64,000 nucleotides of DNA from Udaeobacter sp963725505 (GCA_963725505.1 CAVRYN010000005.1:310001-374000); one strand, 5' to 3'; counted from the stretch's first letter, positions 10,264 to 19,609 are shown. Notes: generated by a model from the letters alone, not told the origin. Numbers and translations: made by a program.

Positions 10264-12243
10264 ATGAAGGTCACGCAGATTTCCGAAAGGTCCGCCGAAT
10301 CCCGTGCGGGCGATGTTCTGCTACTGCCGATAGCCGCAGTCGCATTCTGGACGTTGGCTTATCAGCTGGTTCTTGTCCTCCGATGGCCGGCGAAAACGAT
10401 CACGTGGTGCTTCATAGCTTTTGCTATTGCCGGTTTCTTTTTGTTCGGACGCCTGTGGAAAAAAACGAACGCAATTCCTGGTAAAGCATATCGCTTTCAC
10501 CTGGCACACATCCTCCTGCTGGTTTTGGGTGCGGCTTACGCCACCACGGTTCTGTTCGTACGCAGGCCAAATCAAGATGACGTCGTTTACGTCCACAGGG
10601 TTCTCACTCAACTGTTGGACCTTAATCAGCCCATTTACCTCCGTCAGACGAGTGTCGATATGGACGCCGCTGCGTTCTCGCCAGTTCATCTGGTGACTAG
10701 CTACGAGATGCTCATGGGATTTTTGGGTCACTATTTTGGAATCAATCCTCTGTACTTTTATCAAGTAGTTGGTCACGCGTTGGCAGCATTTGCGGTTCCA
10801 TTCGTTTTTTATTGGTGCGCCAGAATATTTGGACTCGGCCGCTGGACCGCAGCGATCGGGACTTTCCTTGGCATATGTTTTCTACTTATGGCTGACGAAT
10901 CGCCTTTCGGAGCGCTCCTCGGAGCGGGATTTCGTTTTGTCGCCGGCCAGTCGCTGGCCTCGATCAACACTGCCGGCATGCTCGGGTTTGCAACCGTTTC
11001 AGGCTACCTGTGGCAGGGTAAACCGATCGTTTGGATTTTGTTCCTCCCGATAGGTCTGTCGCTCAGTTACCGGTTTCTCGACAGAGGCAACAGGAGCGAT
11101 GTGGCGTGGCTCACGTTGTTAGGAATCGCCGGCGTTGGTCTGAGCAATCCTGCGCTCTACTTGGTCCCCGCTGTGATCGGTTGCTCATGGGTTGCGTTCG
11201 TGGCACTTCAGCTATTGGAGGGCGGGACGCGAGCGGATTTACTCAAGCAACTGCGCCGTGGTCTGTTATTGGGGATTCCGTTTGTCTACCCAATCGCAAT
11301 ATTGGCCATGCTGGCGCTTAACATCATTCCAAAACCCATGGACACCCGTATGTATGGACCAATGTCCATGCCTTGGCGCGAGGCTGTGAACTATGTCATC
11401 GGCGGACCGATTGACTATCTTCGCGACGTCGTCCTCATGATTGCTGTGCCGCTGTTGATCATTAGAGGGCGTGCCGGCCTTTTCATTTTCTTCTATTTAT
11501 GTGCTGTGTGGCTGCTTTGTTTGAACCCATTGCTCGCGCCGTGGTGGATGAAAAATATTCTCGCGTACTGTTATTTCCGACTTGTTTACCTTCTGCAACT
11601 GCCGTTGCTATGCACCTTGGTGGCGGCTGCAGGTCCTCTGCTGGCGCGCCCGGGTATTCTGTTGAGAGAACGACTAACAACTGCTCTGGCAGTTTTATCC
11701 GTGGTTGTGAGCTTCGCTTGCAGCTATCGTGGACTTGCAATCCTCCCGAGAGATCCAAAGCTCGGCATCGGTTGGAAATCGGCGACGGAGTGCCAACTGC
11801 TCCCGGCAAACATTGCTTTTGCCAAAGCTGCCGGCCGATACATTGCCCATGCCAAACTGCTTGCACCAAACTGGACTGCGAGCTGTGAGTTACCGCTTCT
11901 CTTGCCCGAAATGAAGGTCGTAGCTCCTCGGCTCGTCACACATTATTTCGCCAATGCCGGGAATCTCGAGGAAGGGATTCTTCGCCGCCAAGCGCAGAGT
12001 TTTATCGAGGGCGACACTTCCGGAAACCCCACACGGCTCGAACTGTTAGAACCAAAATTTCGCCAAGTGATCGAAACCCGTCGGGCGAACGCCATCGCCG
12101 TTCCCGAATCCGAGAGTCATAGGGTATTGGCCACACTTCAATCGATCGATCCAAGCTGGCATCAAGTTTTGGAAGCTGGCGGACTGGTCTTGATGTTACC
12201 AGGTAACAGTGAAGGAGAGGTCGGCTTGCCATCGGAATCTTGA
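10264..12243 (+). CDS. large polytopic membrane protein, GT-C-like (3)
   Basis: 659 residues with roughly 12-13 hydrophobic segments and a C-terminal soluble part from ~residue 515. The first outer loop carries adjacent acidic residues (RPNQDDVVYVHRVL, ~residue 101), resembling GT-C enzymes, but I do not recognise a specific family. It is the last gene of the plus-strand run that begins with the GSCFA gene and converges on the minus-strand methyltransferase operon 30 bp further on. Confidence 0.65.
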   Translation: MKVTQISERSAESRAGDVLLLPIAAVAFWTLAYQLVLVLRWPAKTITWCFIAFAIAGFFLFGRLWKKTNAIPGKAYRFHLAHILLLVLGAAYATTVLFVRRPNQDDVVYVHRVLTQLLDLNQPIYLRQTSVDMDAAAFSPVHLVTSYEMLMGFLGHYFGINPLYFYQVVGHALAAFAVPFVFYWCARIFGLGRWTAAIGTFLGICFLLMADESPFGALLGAGFRFVAGQSLASINTAGMLGFATVSGYLWQGKPIVWILFLPIGLSLSYRFLDRGNRSDVAWLTLLGIAGVGLSNPALYLVPAVIGCSWVAFVALQLLEGGTRADLLKQLRRGLLLGIPFVYPIAILAMLALNIIPKPMDTRMYGPMSMPWREAVNYVIGGPIDYLRDVVLMIAVPLLIIRGRAGLFIFFYLCAVWLLCLNPLLAPWWMKNILAYCYFRLVYLLQLPLLCTLVAAAGPLLARPGILLRERLTTALAVLSVVVSFACSYRGLAILPRDPKLGIGWKSATECQLLPANIAFAKAAGRYIAHAKLLAPNWTASCELPLLLPEMKVVAPRLVTHYFANAGNLEEGILRRQAQSFIEGDTSGNPTRLELLEPKFRQVIETRRANAIAVPESESHRVLATLQSIDPSWHQVLEAGGLVLMLPGNSEGEVGLPSES

Positions 12244-12273
12244 ACGCGACAGTACGCGCCAATGAAGGCGCTG

Positions 12274-13011
12274 TTAGTTCGTGGAGGCGAACAGATTCAC
12301 GTACCACTCTGAAGTCTCGCGAACTGAGTCGTCGCGGAAAGGTACGAGCCCGCGATTTGTTATCTCTGAAACCAACATGTTTTTACTTTGCAGAGTGTCC
12401 AAAAGCTCAACCCACTTGCTGCCGGCCTGCTTCAATCCGTAGGGCCATAATTCAAAGAGCAATTTAAGGTCGGGGTTGTCAGCCAGAACACGACTGGCCC
12501 CGCGCAAGGCGTGAAGTTCATAGCCTTGGATATCCATTTTGATCAGGTCAACACGTTCGCCGGGTTTGAAGTAATCGTCGAGGGCTATGATATCGATCGG
12601 TACCGCAGGGCGCGAATCGCCTTCTATCGGATACGTCCGGTGATCAACGTTTAGTTTATCCGAAACGTAAAGCTTGGACCGGCCGCTGCGTTCTCCGACC
12701 GCAGCATTAGAGACGCGCACGTTTGTATACCTACGTACAGCAGATTCCAGGCGCTTGAAATTTTCCGGCGAAGGCTCGAATGAATGAACAATGCCAGTCG
12801 CACCAACACAACGGGCGAGAAACTGTGAATAGATACCGATATTCGCACCGGCGTCTACGACGACATCCCCCGCAGACAGAATTCTATTCAGGAGCTGCCG
12901 CTCTGCACGATCAGCATACGCTTTAAAAGCGCGATAACACGAGCGGTAGATGGGAAACGCTCGGTCGTAAACTCTATTCCCAAATCCGCGAAGGAGCGAG
13001 ATCAGAGGCAT
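12274..13011 (-). CDS. FkbM family methyltransferase
   Basis: 245 residues. The SAM-binding core is GDVVVDAGANIGIYSQFLAR (~residue 50) followed by HSFEPSPENFKRLE (~78), and the FkbM signature runs on to VDLIKMDIQGYELHALRGA (~160), where the Asp and Glu are conserved. FkbM enzymes O-methylate sugars or small molecules, often in surface glycans. It is the last gene of a five-gene minus-strand operon; its start overlaps the stop of the gene before it by one base. Substrate unknown. Confidence 0.87.
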   Translation of the reverse strand: MPLISLLRGFGNRVYDRAFPIYRSCYRAFKAYADRAERQLLNRILSAGDVVVDAGANIGIYSQFLARCVGATGIVHSFEPSPENFKRLESAVRRYTNVRVSNAAVGERSGRSKLYVSDKLNVDHRTYPIEGDSRPAVPIDIIALDDYFKPGERVDLIKMDIQGYELHALRGASRVLADNPDLKLLFELWPYGLKQAGSKWVELLDTLQSKNMLVSEITNRGLVPFRDDSVRETSEWYVNLFASTN

Positions 13012-13796
13012 CAGCGTCGCGTCAGCGTTACAGTACAGAAAGCTGCACAGAACTTGGGAAAGCAGCGACTAAGACCGAGGTCCAGGGGGAATAACATTCG
13101 ATAAAGCAAGGTTGGAACTGGCAGCCTATGCGATATTCCGCCGGTAATCATATACGACAGTGCGGTGAAATATCGAATCGAGAGATTCCCGACATCGTAA
13201 TTATCGCCCAAGCGTTGCAACCATTCGGGTTTTCGAAAAAAAATCAGCCAAGGCAACGCGATGTTGGCCGATGCCAGCGGCCCGTGGACGTCGCTCAACG
13301 CCGGCTCGGAAATCCGGAAATCGACTGTTTCGTGATGCAGATGCTTAAAGATGGGAGTTGAAAGCAGTGAGAAAAAAGGCTCGGTCGCAATCATCTTGCC
13401 GCCTGCTTTCAACTTGCTGGCCGCGCGGTTAAGAAACGCAATTGGGTTTTTCAAGTGATGTAATACATTAGTAAGTGTAATAACATCAAGGTTTTTATCC
13501 TTAATTGCGCCTAACTTGTCGATTTCGTGGCAGTCAAACACAAGGTCGAGGTAGTCCAAGTCAAGTACGTCGCTTGTGACCACGTTTGAAAGAAATTGCT
13601 TCAGAGGCGACGTGCCGCTCCCTATCTCTAGTATCGAGAGCGTCGCCGGGTCGGCAAAGTCCTTGAATTGATCACGGTAGAGTTCGCGGTACCAGAAAAG
13701 AAGATTTTTATTAGCGCCTAGGCGCGCGCGGTTACACAATGTTGCGGCACGGTCTTTCGCCTGTTCGCTCTCCAAAACCGTGGTTGCGTTGCTCAT
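13011..13796 (-). CDS. class I SAM-dependent methyltransferase (a)
   Basis: 261 residues. Motif I is degenerate but readable as LSILEIGSGTSPLKQFLSN (~residue 55), and motif III-like KNLDVITLTNVLHHLKNPI (~100) carries the LHHL typical of methyltransf_11 proteins. The C-terminal half (from ~150) has a long hydrophobic and aromatic segment, FRKPEWLQRLGDNYDV. It sits between two other methyltransferase genes with 4-nt and 1-nt overlaps, so translation is probably coupled. Likely acts on a lipid-linked or glycan substrate, by context only. Confidence 0.82.
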   Translation of the reverse strand: MSNATTVLESEQAKDRAATLCNRARLGANKNLLFWYRELYRDQFKDFADPATLSILEIGSGTSPLKQFLSNVVTSDVLDLDYLDLVFDCHEIDKLGAIKDKNLDVITLTNVLHHLKNPIAFLNRAASKLKAGGKMIATEPFFSLLSTPIFKHLHHETVDFRISEPALSDVHGPLASANIALPWLIFFRKPEWLQRLGDNYDVGNLSIRYFTALSYMITGGISHRLPVPTLLYRMLFPLDLGLSRCFPKFCAAFCTVTLTRR

Positions 13797-14554
13797 TTAA
13801 TTGCCCGGATATACAGCGAGCCGGCAAACTCTGAGAGAACCGGCACGTTCTCGAGAAACCGGCCGAGCGCGTTCAATCGATTAACCAGAGGAACTGGTGT
13901 CTTCGGGTGAAGGAAATCAAAAGGCTCGATTCGAACGTCACGATAGCCTTTCTGCTCGAGCAAGCGCTGGAGCGGCCACCGAAAGAACGCGGTCTCATCT
14001 GGCGAGTCACCCAGTTTTCGTTTAATCCATGGCACATTCTTTTGTATCGCGATCTGAGGGTTCAGCATGTTTGGCTCTGTAAAGTAAATCATGCCGCCGG
14101 GTTTCAGTACCCGGTAAATCTCGCGTAGTGCCTCTTCGATTTCGAGGTGATGTAAAACTGAGCTGCCCACAACGGAATCAAATACGCGATCAGGATAGCT
14201 GAGCTCATAGGCGTTCTGGACGTCATAACGAACATTTGGCGTAGAACAATTCGCCTTCGCGATTTCCAGAAGCTCAGGTGAGACGTCAATGGCAACAATA
14301 TCTGCTCCTGAGCGCGCCAGTTCCCGAGTGAAATAGCCGGTACCGCACCCCAACTCAAGCACGCTCATTCCTGGCCCGAGATGCCTGCTGAGCATCTTTA
14401 CACGACGCGCCCATCGCACCTTGCCGGCCGGACTCTCCCAGTTCCAAATCTCGCCCGCTCCACGTTCGGCCAGGAAGCGGCCGTGTTGAATTTCTTTGGC
14501 AATGCGTTCTTGCATTAGAAAAGTTTCAGATGACCGCGAATTTGAAACTCCCAT
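13793..14554 (-). CDS. class I SAM-dependent methyltransferase (b)
   Basis: 253 residues with a clean methyltransf_11/25 core: MSVLELGCGTGYFTRELARS (~residue 58), IVAIDVSPELLEIAKAN (~80), FDSVVGSSVLHHLEIEEALR (~120) and VLKPGGMIYFTEPNMLNPQ (~143). Its stop overlaps the start of the following gene (ATGA at 13793-13796). An unrelated C-terminal stretch after ~190 may bind the acceptor. Probably modifies the glycan built by the neighbouring transferases. Confidence 0.88.
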   Translation of the reverse strand: MGVSNSRSSETFLMQERIAKEIQHGRFLAERGAGEIWNWESPAGKVRWARRVKMLSRHLGPGMSVLELGCGTGYFTRELARSGADIVAIDVSPELLEIAKANCSTPNVRYDVQNAYELSYPDRVFDSVVGSSVLHHLEIEEALREIYRVLKPGGMIYFTEPNMLNPQIAIQKNVPWIKRKLGDSPDETAFFRWPLQRLLEQKGYRDVRIEPFDFLHPKTPVPLVNRLNALGRFLENVPVLSEFAGSLYIRAIK

Positions 14555-14590
14555 GCGTTGGTCGCCAGCCCGAAAATTTGAGACTCCGAA

Positions 14591-16159
14591 TTAGTAGCCG
14601 AGTTTTAATTTCAGAAAGCCATGCCAGCACATTTTCAGCATGACAAGCCCGTTGCGAAAGACTTTGGTCATTTTCGTGGAACCGTAAATGCGTTCCTGGT
14701 AGTGGACCGGCAAGTCCAGGATTTTGAGGTTCAACTTTGCGGCGCCAAATAACAGTTCATAGTCTCCCCAGCGGTCTTCGGTTCCCCAGGTACCGAGCAT
14801 TGGCTTAATCCGCTCCCAGTCGCTTCTCCAGAGGACTTTTGTGCCGCACAAAGTGTCCTTTACTCGTTGCCCAAGCAGATAGGTAAAAGCCAGGCTGAAA
14901 AATTTGTTGCCCAGCATATTTGCTCCGTTCATCGCTCCTTTTGGCACGGGATAAACTAGACGCGATCCGTTGACAAACTCCGCTTGCCCCGAAACGATAA
15001 CATCGATGAAATAAGGCAGCTCCTCGGGAATCGTCGTAAGATCGGCATCGAGGATCATCAAAATATCGCCTGTGGCAGCGTTGAAACCTGTCCAGACATT
15101 TCGCGACTTGCAAACTCCCGGCCCATGCTCAAGACGAACATTTTTCTCCGGATAAAGCGTCTGCACCCGCAACACTTCTTCTGCCGTGCCATCGGTCGAT
15201 TGATCGTCACAGAAAATTATCTCTGTCCGGGCCGCTAAAGGCGAAATGCGGCGAACGGCGTCCTCTACATTCCCTTTCTCATTCTTGCATGGAATGACGA
15301 CTGATACCGAAAGCCTCTCCGGCAAAACGGGCGGTGGCATCATTCGTGCCACGACCACCTGCGTCATGCAAAGTTTGCTCAGAAATGGCAGGCGCGCGCA
15401 AAAACGATTTAGAAAACTCGACAGCAACGGCAAATATTTCGGCAAGAGGACCACGCGATGCGTCTCGAGAGCTTCGAAGCCGGCAAGCTTCAACAGATTT
15501 CGGATATCCGCGGTGGAGAGCCAGTTTTGCTCGGTGCGCGGCACCTTCATCCCGACCCACTCGGCAAAGGTGACGAATGGTTCCCAAAGATGGTTATAAG
15601 TTGTCACCAACACGCGAGTATGCCTCTGGCAAAGCGGCATTAAATTGCGCAGGGCTTGAAGCACATCCACCGTATCGCCGATGTCGTTAAAGAGGATGTA
15701 ATCGAATTTTTCGTCTGGCTTGAAAGCCCGCTGGAACTCCTCCTTGTCCGGGAAAGCGACGGCGAATTCGAAGGATGGACTTCGTTGCTGTGCGATTTCT
15801 ATAATCTCAGGGCAGATGTCAATGCCTTTGCCCTTACTGGGCTGGAGAACAGCCAAAAGATTGCCGGTGCCGCAGCGAACCGAGAGGATTCTTTTCTGCG
15901 GCTCCACCAAAAAACGAAGAAGCCGCTCCAGCAGCTCGTAATAGTATCTGTTGCGGTTGATCCAGTTCTCGCGCCGAGCAGCAATTTTGGCCAGACGATT
16001 TCGCGTGCGTTCGCGTCTTTGCTCAAGGGCGGCTGATCCCCACGTCGCTGCGTTCGGTTCGCACTCGGCCGCAAGAGCGCCCACACTGCCAGTATGGTTT
16101 GATGGCGAATTGATTGTCGCCGAACGTGCAGCGGAGCTTCGCACAGCGGCTTCCTTCAT
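14591..16159 (-). CDS. methyltransferase-glycosyltransferase family 2 fusion protein
   Basis: 522 residues with two domains in one uninterrupted frame. The N-terminal part (~residues 60-260) is a class I methyltransferase: RILSVRCGTGNLLAVLQPSK is motif I with an Arg-Cys variant of the glycine loop, then GKGIDICPEIIEIA and FDYILFNDIGDTVDVLQALR. The C-terminal part (~285-522) is a GT2/DPM1-like transferase: VSVVIPCKNEKGNVEDAVRR, IIFCDDQSTDGTAEEV and the metal-binding ILMILDADLTTIPEELPYF, then ERIYGSTKMTKVFRNG near the end. The start overlaps the stop of the upstream GT2 gene by 4 nt. It probably loads a sugar on a polyprenyl carrier and methylates a partner or product. Confidence 0.88.
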   Translation of the reverse strand: MKEAAVRSSAARSATINSPSNHTGSVGALAAECEPNAATWGSAALEQRRERTRNRLAKIAARRENWINRNRYYYELLERLLRFLVEPQKRILSVRCGTGNLLAVLQPSKGKGIDICPEIIEIAQQRSPSFEFAVAFPDKEEFQRAFKPDEKFDYILFNDIGDTVDVLQALRNLMPLCQRHTRVLVTTYNHLWEPFVTFAEWVGMKVPRTEQNWLSTADIRNLLKLAGFEALETHRVVLLPKYLPLLSSFLNRFCARLPFLSKLCMTQVVVARMMPPPVLPERLSVSVVIPCKNEKGNVEDAVRRISPLAARTEIIFCDDQSTDGTAEEVLRVQTLYPEKNVRLEHGPGVCKSRNVWTGFNAATGDILMILDADLTTIPEELPYFIDVIVSGQAEFVNGSRLVYPVPKGAMNGANMLGNKFFSLAFTYLLGQRVKDTLCGTKVLWRSDWERIKPMLGTWGTEDRWGDYELLFGAAKLNLKILDLPVHYQERIYGSTKMTKVFRNGLVMLKMCWHGFLKLKLGY

Positions 16160-16854
16160 ATTCTGCGCCGCTCCAGATTGTATTTGAAGATCGCGTAAAT
16201 CGCTCTAAAGCCGTCCTTCCAATTGATCTTCTTGCCCTCTGCGTAAGTTCGTCCGCTGTATGAGATCCCCACTTCGTAGATTTTACAGCCCGTGCGGGCG
16301 AGCTTGGCGATGATTTCCGGCTCAACGCCAAACCGATCTTCTTGTATTTGAATTGATTTGATAAGTGGGGCCTTGAAGGCTTTGTACCCTGTTTCCACGT
16401 CAGTCAGATTCATATTGGTGAACATGTTGGAGAGCAGCGTCAAAAACTTGTTGCCCACCATGTGCCAAAAGAAAAGAACGCGATGTGGCCGCCCGCCCAT
16501 GAAACGGGATCCAAGTACCGCGTCGGCTTTCCCTGACATTAGCGGTTCCAGAAGCACGGGATAATCTTCGGGGCTGTATTCGAGATCTGCGTCCTGCACC
16601 AAAATAAAATCGCCGGTCGCGGCTGCGAATCCGCTGCGCAGGGCTGCTCCCTTCCCCCGATTTACCGGATGATAAATCACGCGATCAACCACTTGAGAAA
16701 CATTCTCCCTGAGCAGAGTTTGTGTCCCGTCTTGGGAACAATCGTCCACCACAATGATCTCTCTACTCTCGAGCGGCGCGTTGCGAACGGCCTCAACGAT
16801 CTTCTCGATCGTCTCCCTTTCATTGTAGCAGGGGATTACGATTGAAACTTTCAT
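16156..16854 (-). CDS. family 2 glycosyltransferase, polyprenyl-phosphate mannose/glucose synthase-like
   Basis: 232 residues, the length of a single-domain DPM1-like enzyme without membrane anchors. Motifs: VSIVIPCYNERETIEKIVEA at residue 3, IIVVDDCSQDGTQTLL (~34), GKGAALRSGFAAATGDFILV (~70), VQDADLEYSPEDYPVLL (~92, the DXD-type site) and TDVETGYKAFKAPLIK (~150). Such enzymes transfer a sugar from a nucleotide donor to undecaprenyl phosphate; the GT-C proteins at 6.8-12.2 kb would be natural users. First clear gene of the minus-strand operon. Confidence 0.9.
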   Translation of the reverse strand: MKVSIVIPCYNERETIEKIVEAVRNAPLESREIIVVDDCSQDGTQTLLRENVSQVVDRVIYHPVNRGKGAALRSGFAAATGDFILVQDADLEYSPEDYPVLLEPLMSGKADAVLGSRFMGGRPHRVLFFWHMVGNKFLTLLSNMFTNMNLTDVETGYKAFKAPLIKSIQIQEDRFGVEPEIIAKLARTGCKIYEVGISYSGRTYAEGKKINWKDGFRAIYAIFKYNLERRRI

Positions 16855-16857
16855 CTT

Positions 16858-17082
16858 TCAGCCATTGGGGCAACTTTGAACCACCTCGTAAAGCTCGTAA
16901 ATCTTCTCGCCTCCAAACCAAAATTCGTTCACCAAACGAGATTTTAATTCCGGATGCGCTACTAACGAAGCCAGAAAATTTCTCCGCGCTTCAGGGAAGC
17001 TCTGCTTCAACGCGGCAAATGTAAGCGCAAAATTTTTACCCCTGCGGGTCGTGTTTTGCCTTTGCGGGGGCACAACTCCCAC
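16858..17082 (-). CDS. small hypothetical protein
   Basis: A 74-residue frame from a GTG start lies between rpsI and the GT2 gene on the same strand, 10 nt after the rpsI stop and 3 nt before the GT2 start. The C-terminal half (NEFWFGGEKIYELYEVVQSC) looks protein-like, while the N-terminus is arginine- and glutamine-rich. I do not recognise it. It could equally be a chance frame in the leader of the glycan operon. Confidence 0.3.
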   Translation of the reverse strand: MGVVPPQRQNTTRRGKNFALTFAALKQSFPEARRNFLASLVAHPELKSRLVNEFWFGGEKIYELYEVVQSCPNG

Positions 17083-17092
17083 GCGCGGCTCA

Positions 17093-17488
17093 TTAACGTT
17101 TCGAGAACTGGAAACGTTTGCGGGCGCCGGGTTGTCCGGATTTTTTTCGCTCTTTCATGCGCGGATCACGGCGAAGCAGACCCTCAGCTTTGAGCGGTCC
17201 TCGCAAATTAGCATCGACCTGAAGAAGCGCGCGGGCAATGGCCAGCTGCGCCGCACCGGCCTGTCCCATGATGCCTCCGCCGCTGGTGTTAATCCACAAA
17301 TCGTAAGCATTCACGGCCTTGGCGGATTGAAGCGGTTGCAGCACCACGTTTTGTAACGGCACAGTGGGAAAATAATCTTCGAAGCTGCGCCCATTAATGT
17401 CGATCTTTCCGCTGCCCGGCGTCATGCGAATGCGGGCGACTGACGTTTTGCGGCGGCCCGTGGCGACGAATTCTTCAGTTTGTGGCAT
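17093..17488 (-). CDS. rpsI: 30S ribosomal protein S9
   Basis: Small-subunit protein S9, about 131 residues from the start I prefer (MPQTEEFVATGRRKTSVAR, 17488). An upstream in-frame ATG at 17515 would overlap the rplM stop. Diagnostic S9 parts: GRRKTSVARIRMTPGSGKI at the N-terminus, GGGIMGQAGAAQLAIARALL (~77) and the basic C-terminus ending QFSKR, whose last residues reach the P-site tRNA. It follows rplM by 4 nt, the usual rplM-rpsI order. Confidence 0.97.
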   Translation of the reverse strand: MPQTEEFVATGRRKTSVARIRMTPGSGKIDINGRSFEDYFPTVPLQNVVLQPLQSAKAVNAYDLWINTSGGGIMGQAGAAQLAIARALLQVDANLRGPLKAEGLLRRDPRMKERKKSGQPGARKRFQFSKR

Positions 17489-17492
17489 AGGA

Positions 17493-17930
17493 TCAGGACT
17501 TCTGGAGTTTGACAACCTGCGGCTGCTGCGCGGCGTGCGGATGCGAATCGCCGCGATAAACTTTCAACTTCCGGTAGACACTGCGACCGAGCCGATTATG
17601 CGGAATCATACCGCGCACCGCCCGCTCGATTAGCAGCTCGGGATGGCGAACGCGGCGCGCCCTGACGTTCTCAGATTTATGGCCACCTACGTAACCTGAA
17701 AAACTCATGTAACTCTTCTGTTCTTCTTTCTTGCCGGTAAGCCGCACTTTTTCCGCATTGATGACGATCACAAAATCACCCGTATCCACATGCGGTGTAA
17801 AAACAGTTTTCTCTTTGCCGCGCAACAGGTTGGCCGCTTTCACGGCCACCTGGCCCAGCACCTGGTCCGCGGCGTCGATTACCCACCATTTGCGCGGAAC
17901 CTCGCTGGCTTTGGCAGAAAACGTTTTCAT
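17493..17930 (-). CDS. rplM: 50S ribosomal protein L13
   Basis: Large-subunit protein L13, 145 residues from MKTFSAKASEVPRKWWVIDA. The signature HPELLIERAVRGMIPHNRLG is present (~residue 98), as are VLGQVAVKAANLLRGK and YSGYVGGHK-like FSGYVGGHKSENV. An in-frame upstream start at 17963 would add 11 residues not usual for the family. First gene of the rplM-rpsI pair, divergent from proS, so the 149 bp to 18080 should hold both promoters; it contains short direct repeats of CCCATGAGTCAGATGGGACA type. Confidence 0.97.
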   Translation of the reverse strand: MKTFSAKASEVPRKWWVIDAADQVLGQVAVKAANLLRGKEKTVFTPHVDTGDFVIVINAEKVRLTGKKEEQKSYMSFSGYVGGHKSENVRARRVRHPELLIERAVRGMIPHNRLGRSVYRKLKVYRGDSHPHAAQQPQVVKLQKS

Positions 17931-18079
17931 TGGGGAAAAGAGCACGGAAATTACGAGCGACACAACAGCATGTCAACCCATTGACAGGCTGATGAGACCC
18001 ATGAGTCAGATGGGACAGATGAACCCATCGCAGAAATGCTCGCTGGTCAACTTGCTTTTGCGCGTTTAATTCTCTGGCC

Positions 18080-19609
18080 ATGTCGAATTCGGCTGCCACA
18101 AAGACCGCAATCAAACCGCGGCGGGACGAAGATTTTCCGGAGTGGTATCAGCAGGTGATCCGTGCGGCGGAATTGGCCGAGCCGTCGGACGTGCGCGGTT
18201 GCATGGTGATTCGCCCGTGGGGTTACGGGATTTGGGAAAACATGCAGCGTCAACTCGACGGGATGTTTCGCGCCACCGGACATCGCAACGCTTATTTCCC
18301 GCTTTTTATTCCGCTGAGTTATTTCGCCAAGGAAGCGGAACACGTTGAAGGCTTCGCCAAGGAATGCGCGGTCGTCACGCATACCCGACTTGAGGTGGAT
18401 GAGAATGGAAAAATGAAACCGGCCAGCCCGTTGACAGAACCACTCGTAGTCCGACCGACGTCTGAGACAATTATCGGAGCGAGCTATGCAAAGTGGGTGC
18501 AATCGTATCGCGACCTGCCAATTCTGATCAATCAATGGGCCAACGTCGTTCGTTGGGAAATGCGGCCACGATTATTTTTGCGTACGACCGAGTTTCTTTG
18601 GCAGGAAGGCCACACCGTTCATGAAACCGAGACTGAAGCGCGCGCTGAAACGAGATTGATTTTGGATTTGTATGAAAGATTTGTCGCAGATCATCTTGCG
18701 GTTCCAGTTTTCACCGGAGCGAAATCTGAAAGTGAAAAGTTTCCTGGCGCCGTGGAAACACTGACGCTTGAAGCGATGGTGCAGGACCGAAAGGCGATCC
18801 AAGCCGGGACATCGCACTTCCTCGGTCAAAACTTCGCGCGAGCCAGCGGGATTCAATTCCAAAACCGGGAGGGCAAACAGGAATTTGGTTGGACGACAAG
18901 CTGGGGAATGACCACTCGGTTGGTTGGTACTCTTGTCATGATGCACGGTGACGATGACGGATTGGTTTTGCCGCCGCGCATCGCGCCGACGCAAATCGTC
19001 ATCCTGCCGATCGCACCAAAGGAGCAAACGCGCGCCGCGGTCCTCGAGGCCTGCGACAAGCTGGCAATGCGCTTGCGCGAGACTCGCTATGCCGATGCGC
19101 CAATCGAAGTATTGGTGGATCGGCGCGATCTCGGCGGCGGCGTTAAGAACTGGGAATGGATCAAGAAAGGCGTGCCGTTGCGCGTCGAGATCGGCCCGCG
19201 CGATCTTGAAAAAAATTCGGTCGAACTCAGCCGGCGTGATCAACCGGTGAAGTCGAAAGAATCGATGCCGACGGAAGAACTCGTTGCGCGCGCGCCGGAA
19301 ATTCTCACGTCGATTCAGGACGCTCTGTATGCGCGAGCGAAAAAGTTTCGCGAGGCGAACACGCGCGTGATCAATTCAAAGAGGGATTTCTACGATTTCT
19401 TTACGCCGAAGAATCCCGCAAAACCGGAAATCCACGGCGGTTTTGCGCTCGCGCACTGGAACGGCTCGCGCGAAGTCGAAGAACAAATCAAAAACGACCT
19501 CAAAGTTACGATCCGGGCCATTCCGCTCGATGAGTCCTCCGAGCCGGGCCAATGCATTTTCAGCGGCGAACCGAGCGCGCGTCGCGTCATTTGGTCCAAA
19601 TCGTATTAA
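18080..19609 (+). CDS. proS: prolyl-tRNA synthetase, type 3 (archaeal/eukaryal-like)
   Basis: Charges tRNA-Pro. 509 residues, the length of the short class without the bacterial editing insertion. Class II motif 1 and 2 regions are seen in GYGIWENMQRQLDGMF (~residue 50), LVVRPTSETIIGASYAKW (~118) and RWEMRPRLFLRTTEFLWQEG (~155), motif 3 in QEFGWTTSWGMTTRLVGTLV (~270), followed by the anticodon-binding domain (~295-400) and the type-3 C-terminal domain ending ARRVIWSKSY, as in ProS3 enzymes that end with a Tyr. Confidence 0.96.
   Translation: MSNSAATKTAIKPRRDEDFPEWYQQVIRAAELAEPSDVRGCMVIRPWGYGIWENMQRQLDGMFRATGHRNAYFPLFIPLSYFAKEAEHVEGFAKECAVVTHTRLEVDENGKMKPASPLTEPLVVRPTSETIIGASYAKWVQSYRDLPILINQWANVVRWEMRPRLFLRTTEFLWQEGHTVHETETEARAETRLILDLYERFVADHLAVPVFTGAKSESEKFPGAVETLTLEAMVQDRKAIQAGTSHFLGQNFARASGIQFQNREGKQEFGWTTSWGMTTRLVGTLVMMHGDDDGLVLPPRIAPTQIVILPIAPKEQTRAAVLEACDKLAMRLRETRYADAPIEVLVDRRDLGGGVKNWEWIKKGVPLRVEIGPRDLEKNSVELSRRDQPVKSKESMPTEELVARAPEILTSIQDALYARAKKFREANTRVINSKRDFYDFFTPKNPAKPEIHGGFALAHWNGSREVEEQIKNDLKVTIRAIPLDESSEPGQCIFSGEPSARRVIWSKSY

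Noticed and set aside
12256..12271. Intrinsic terminator at the convergent junction (GCGCC-AATGAA-GGCGC)
   Set aside because: Five-bp stem without a T run on either side; too weak to call.
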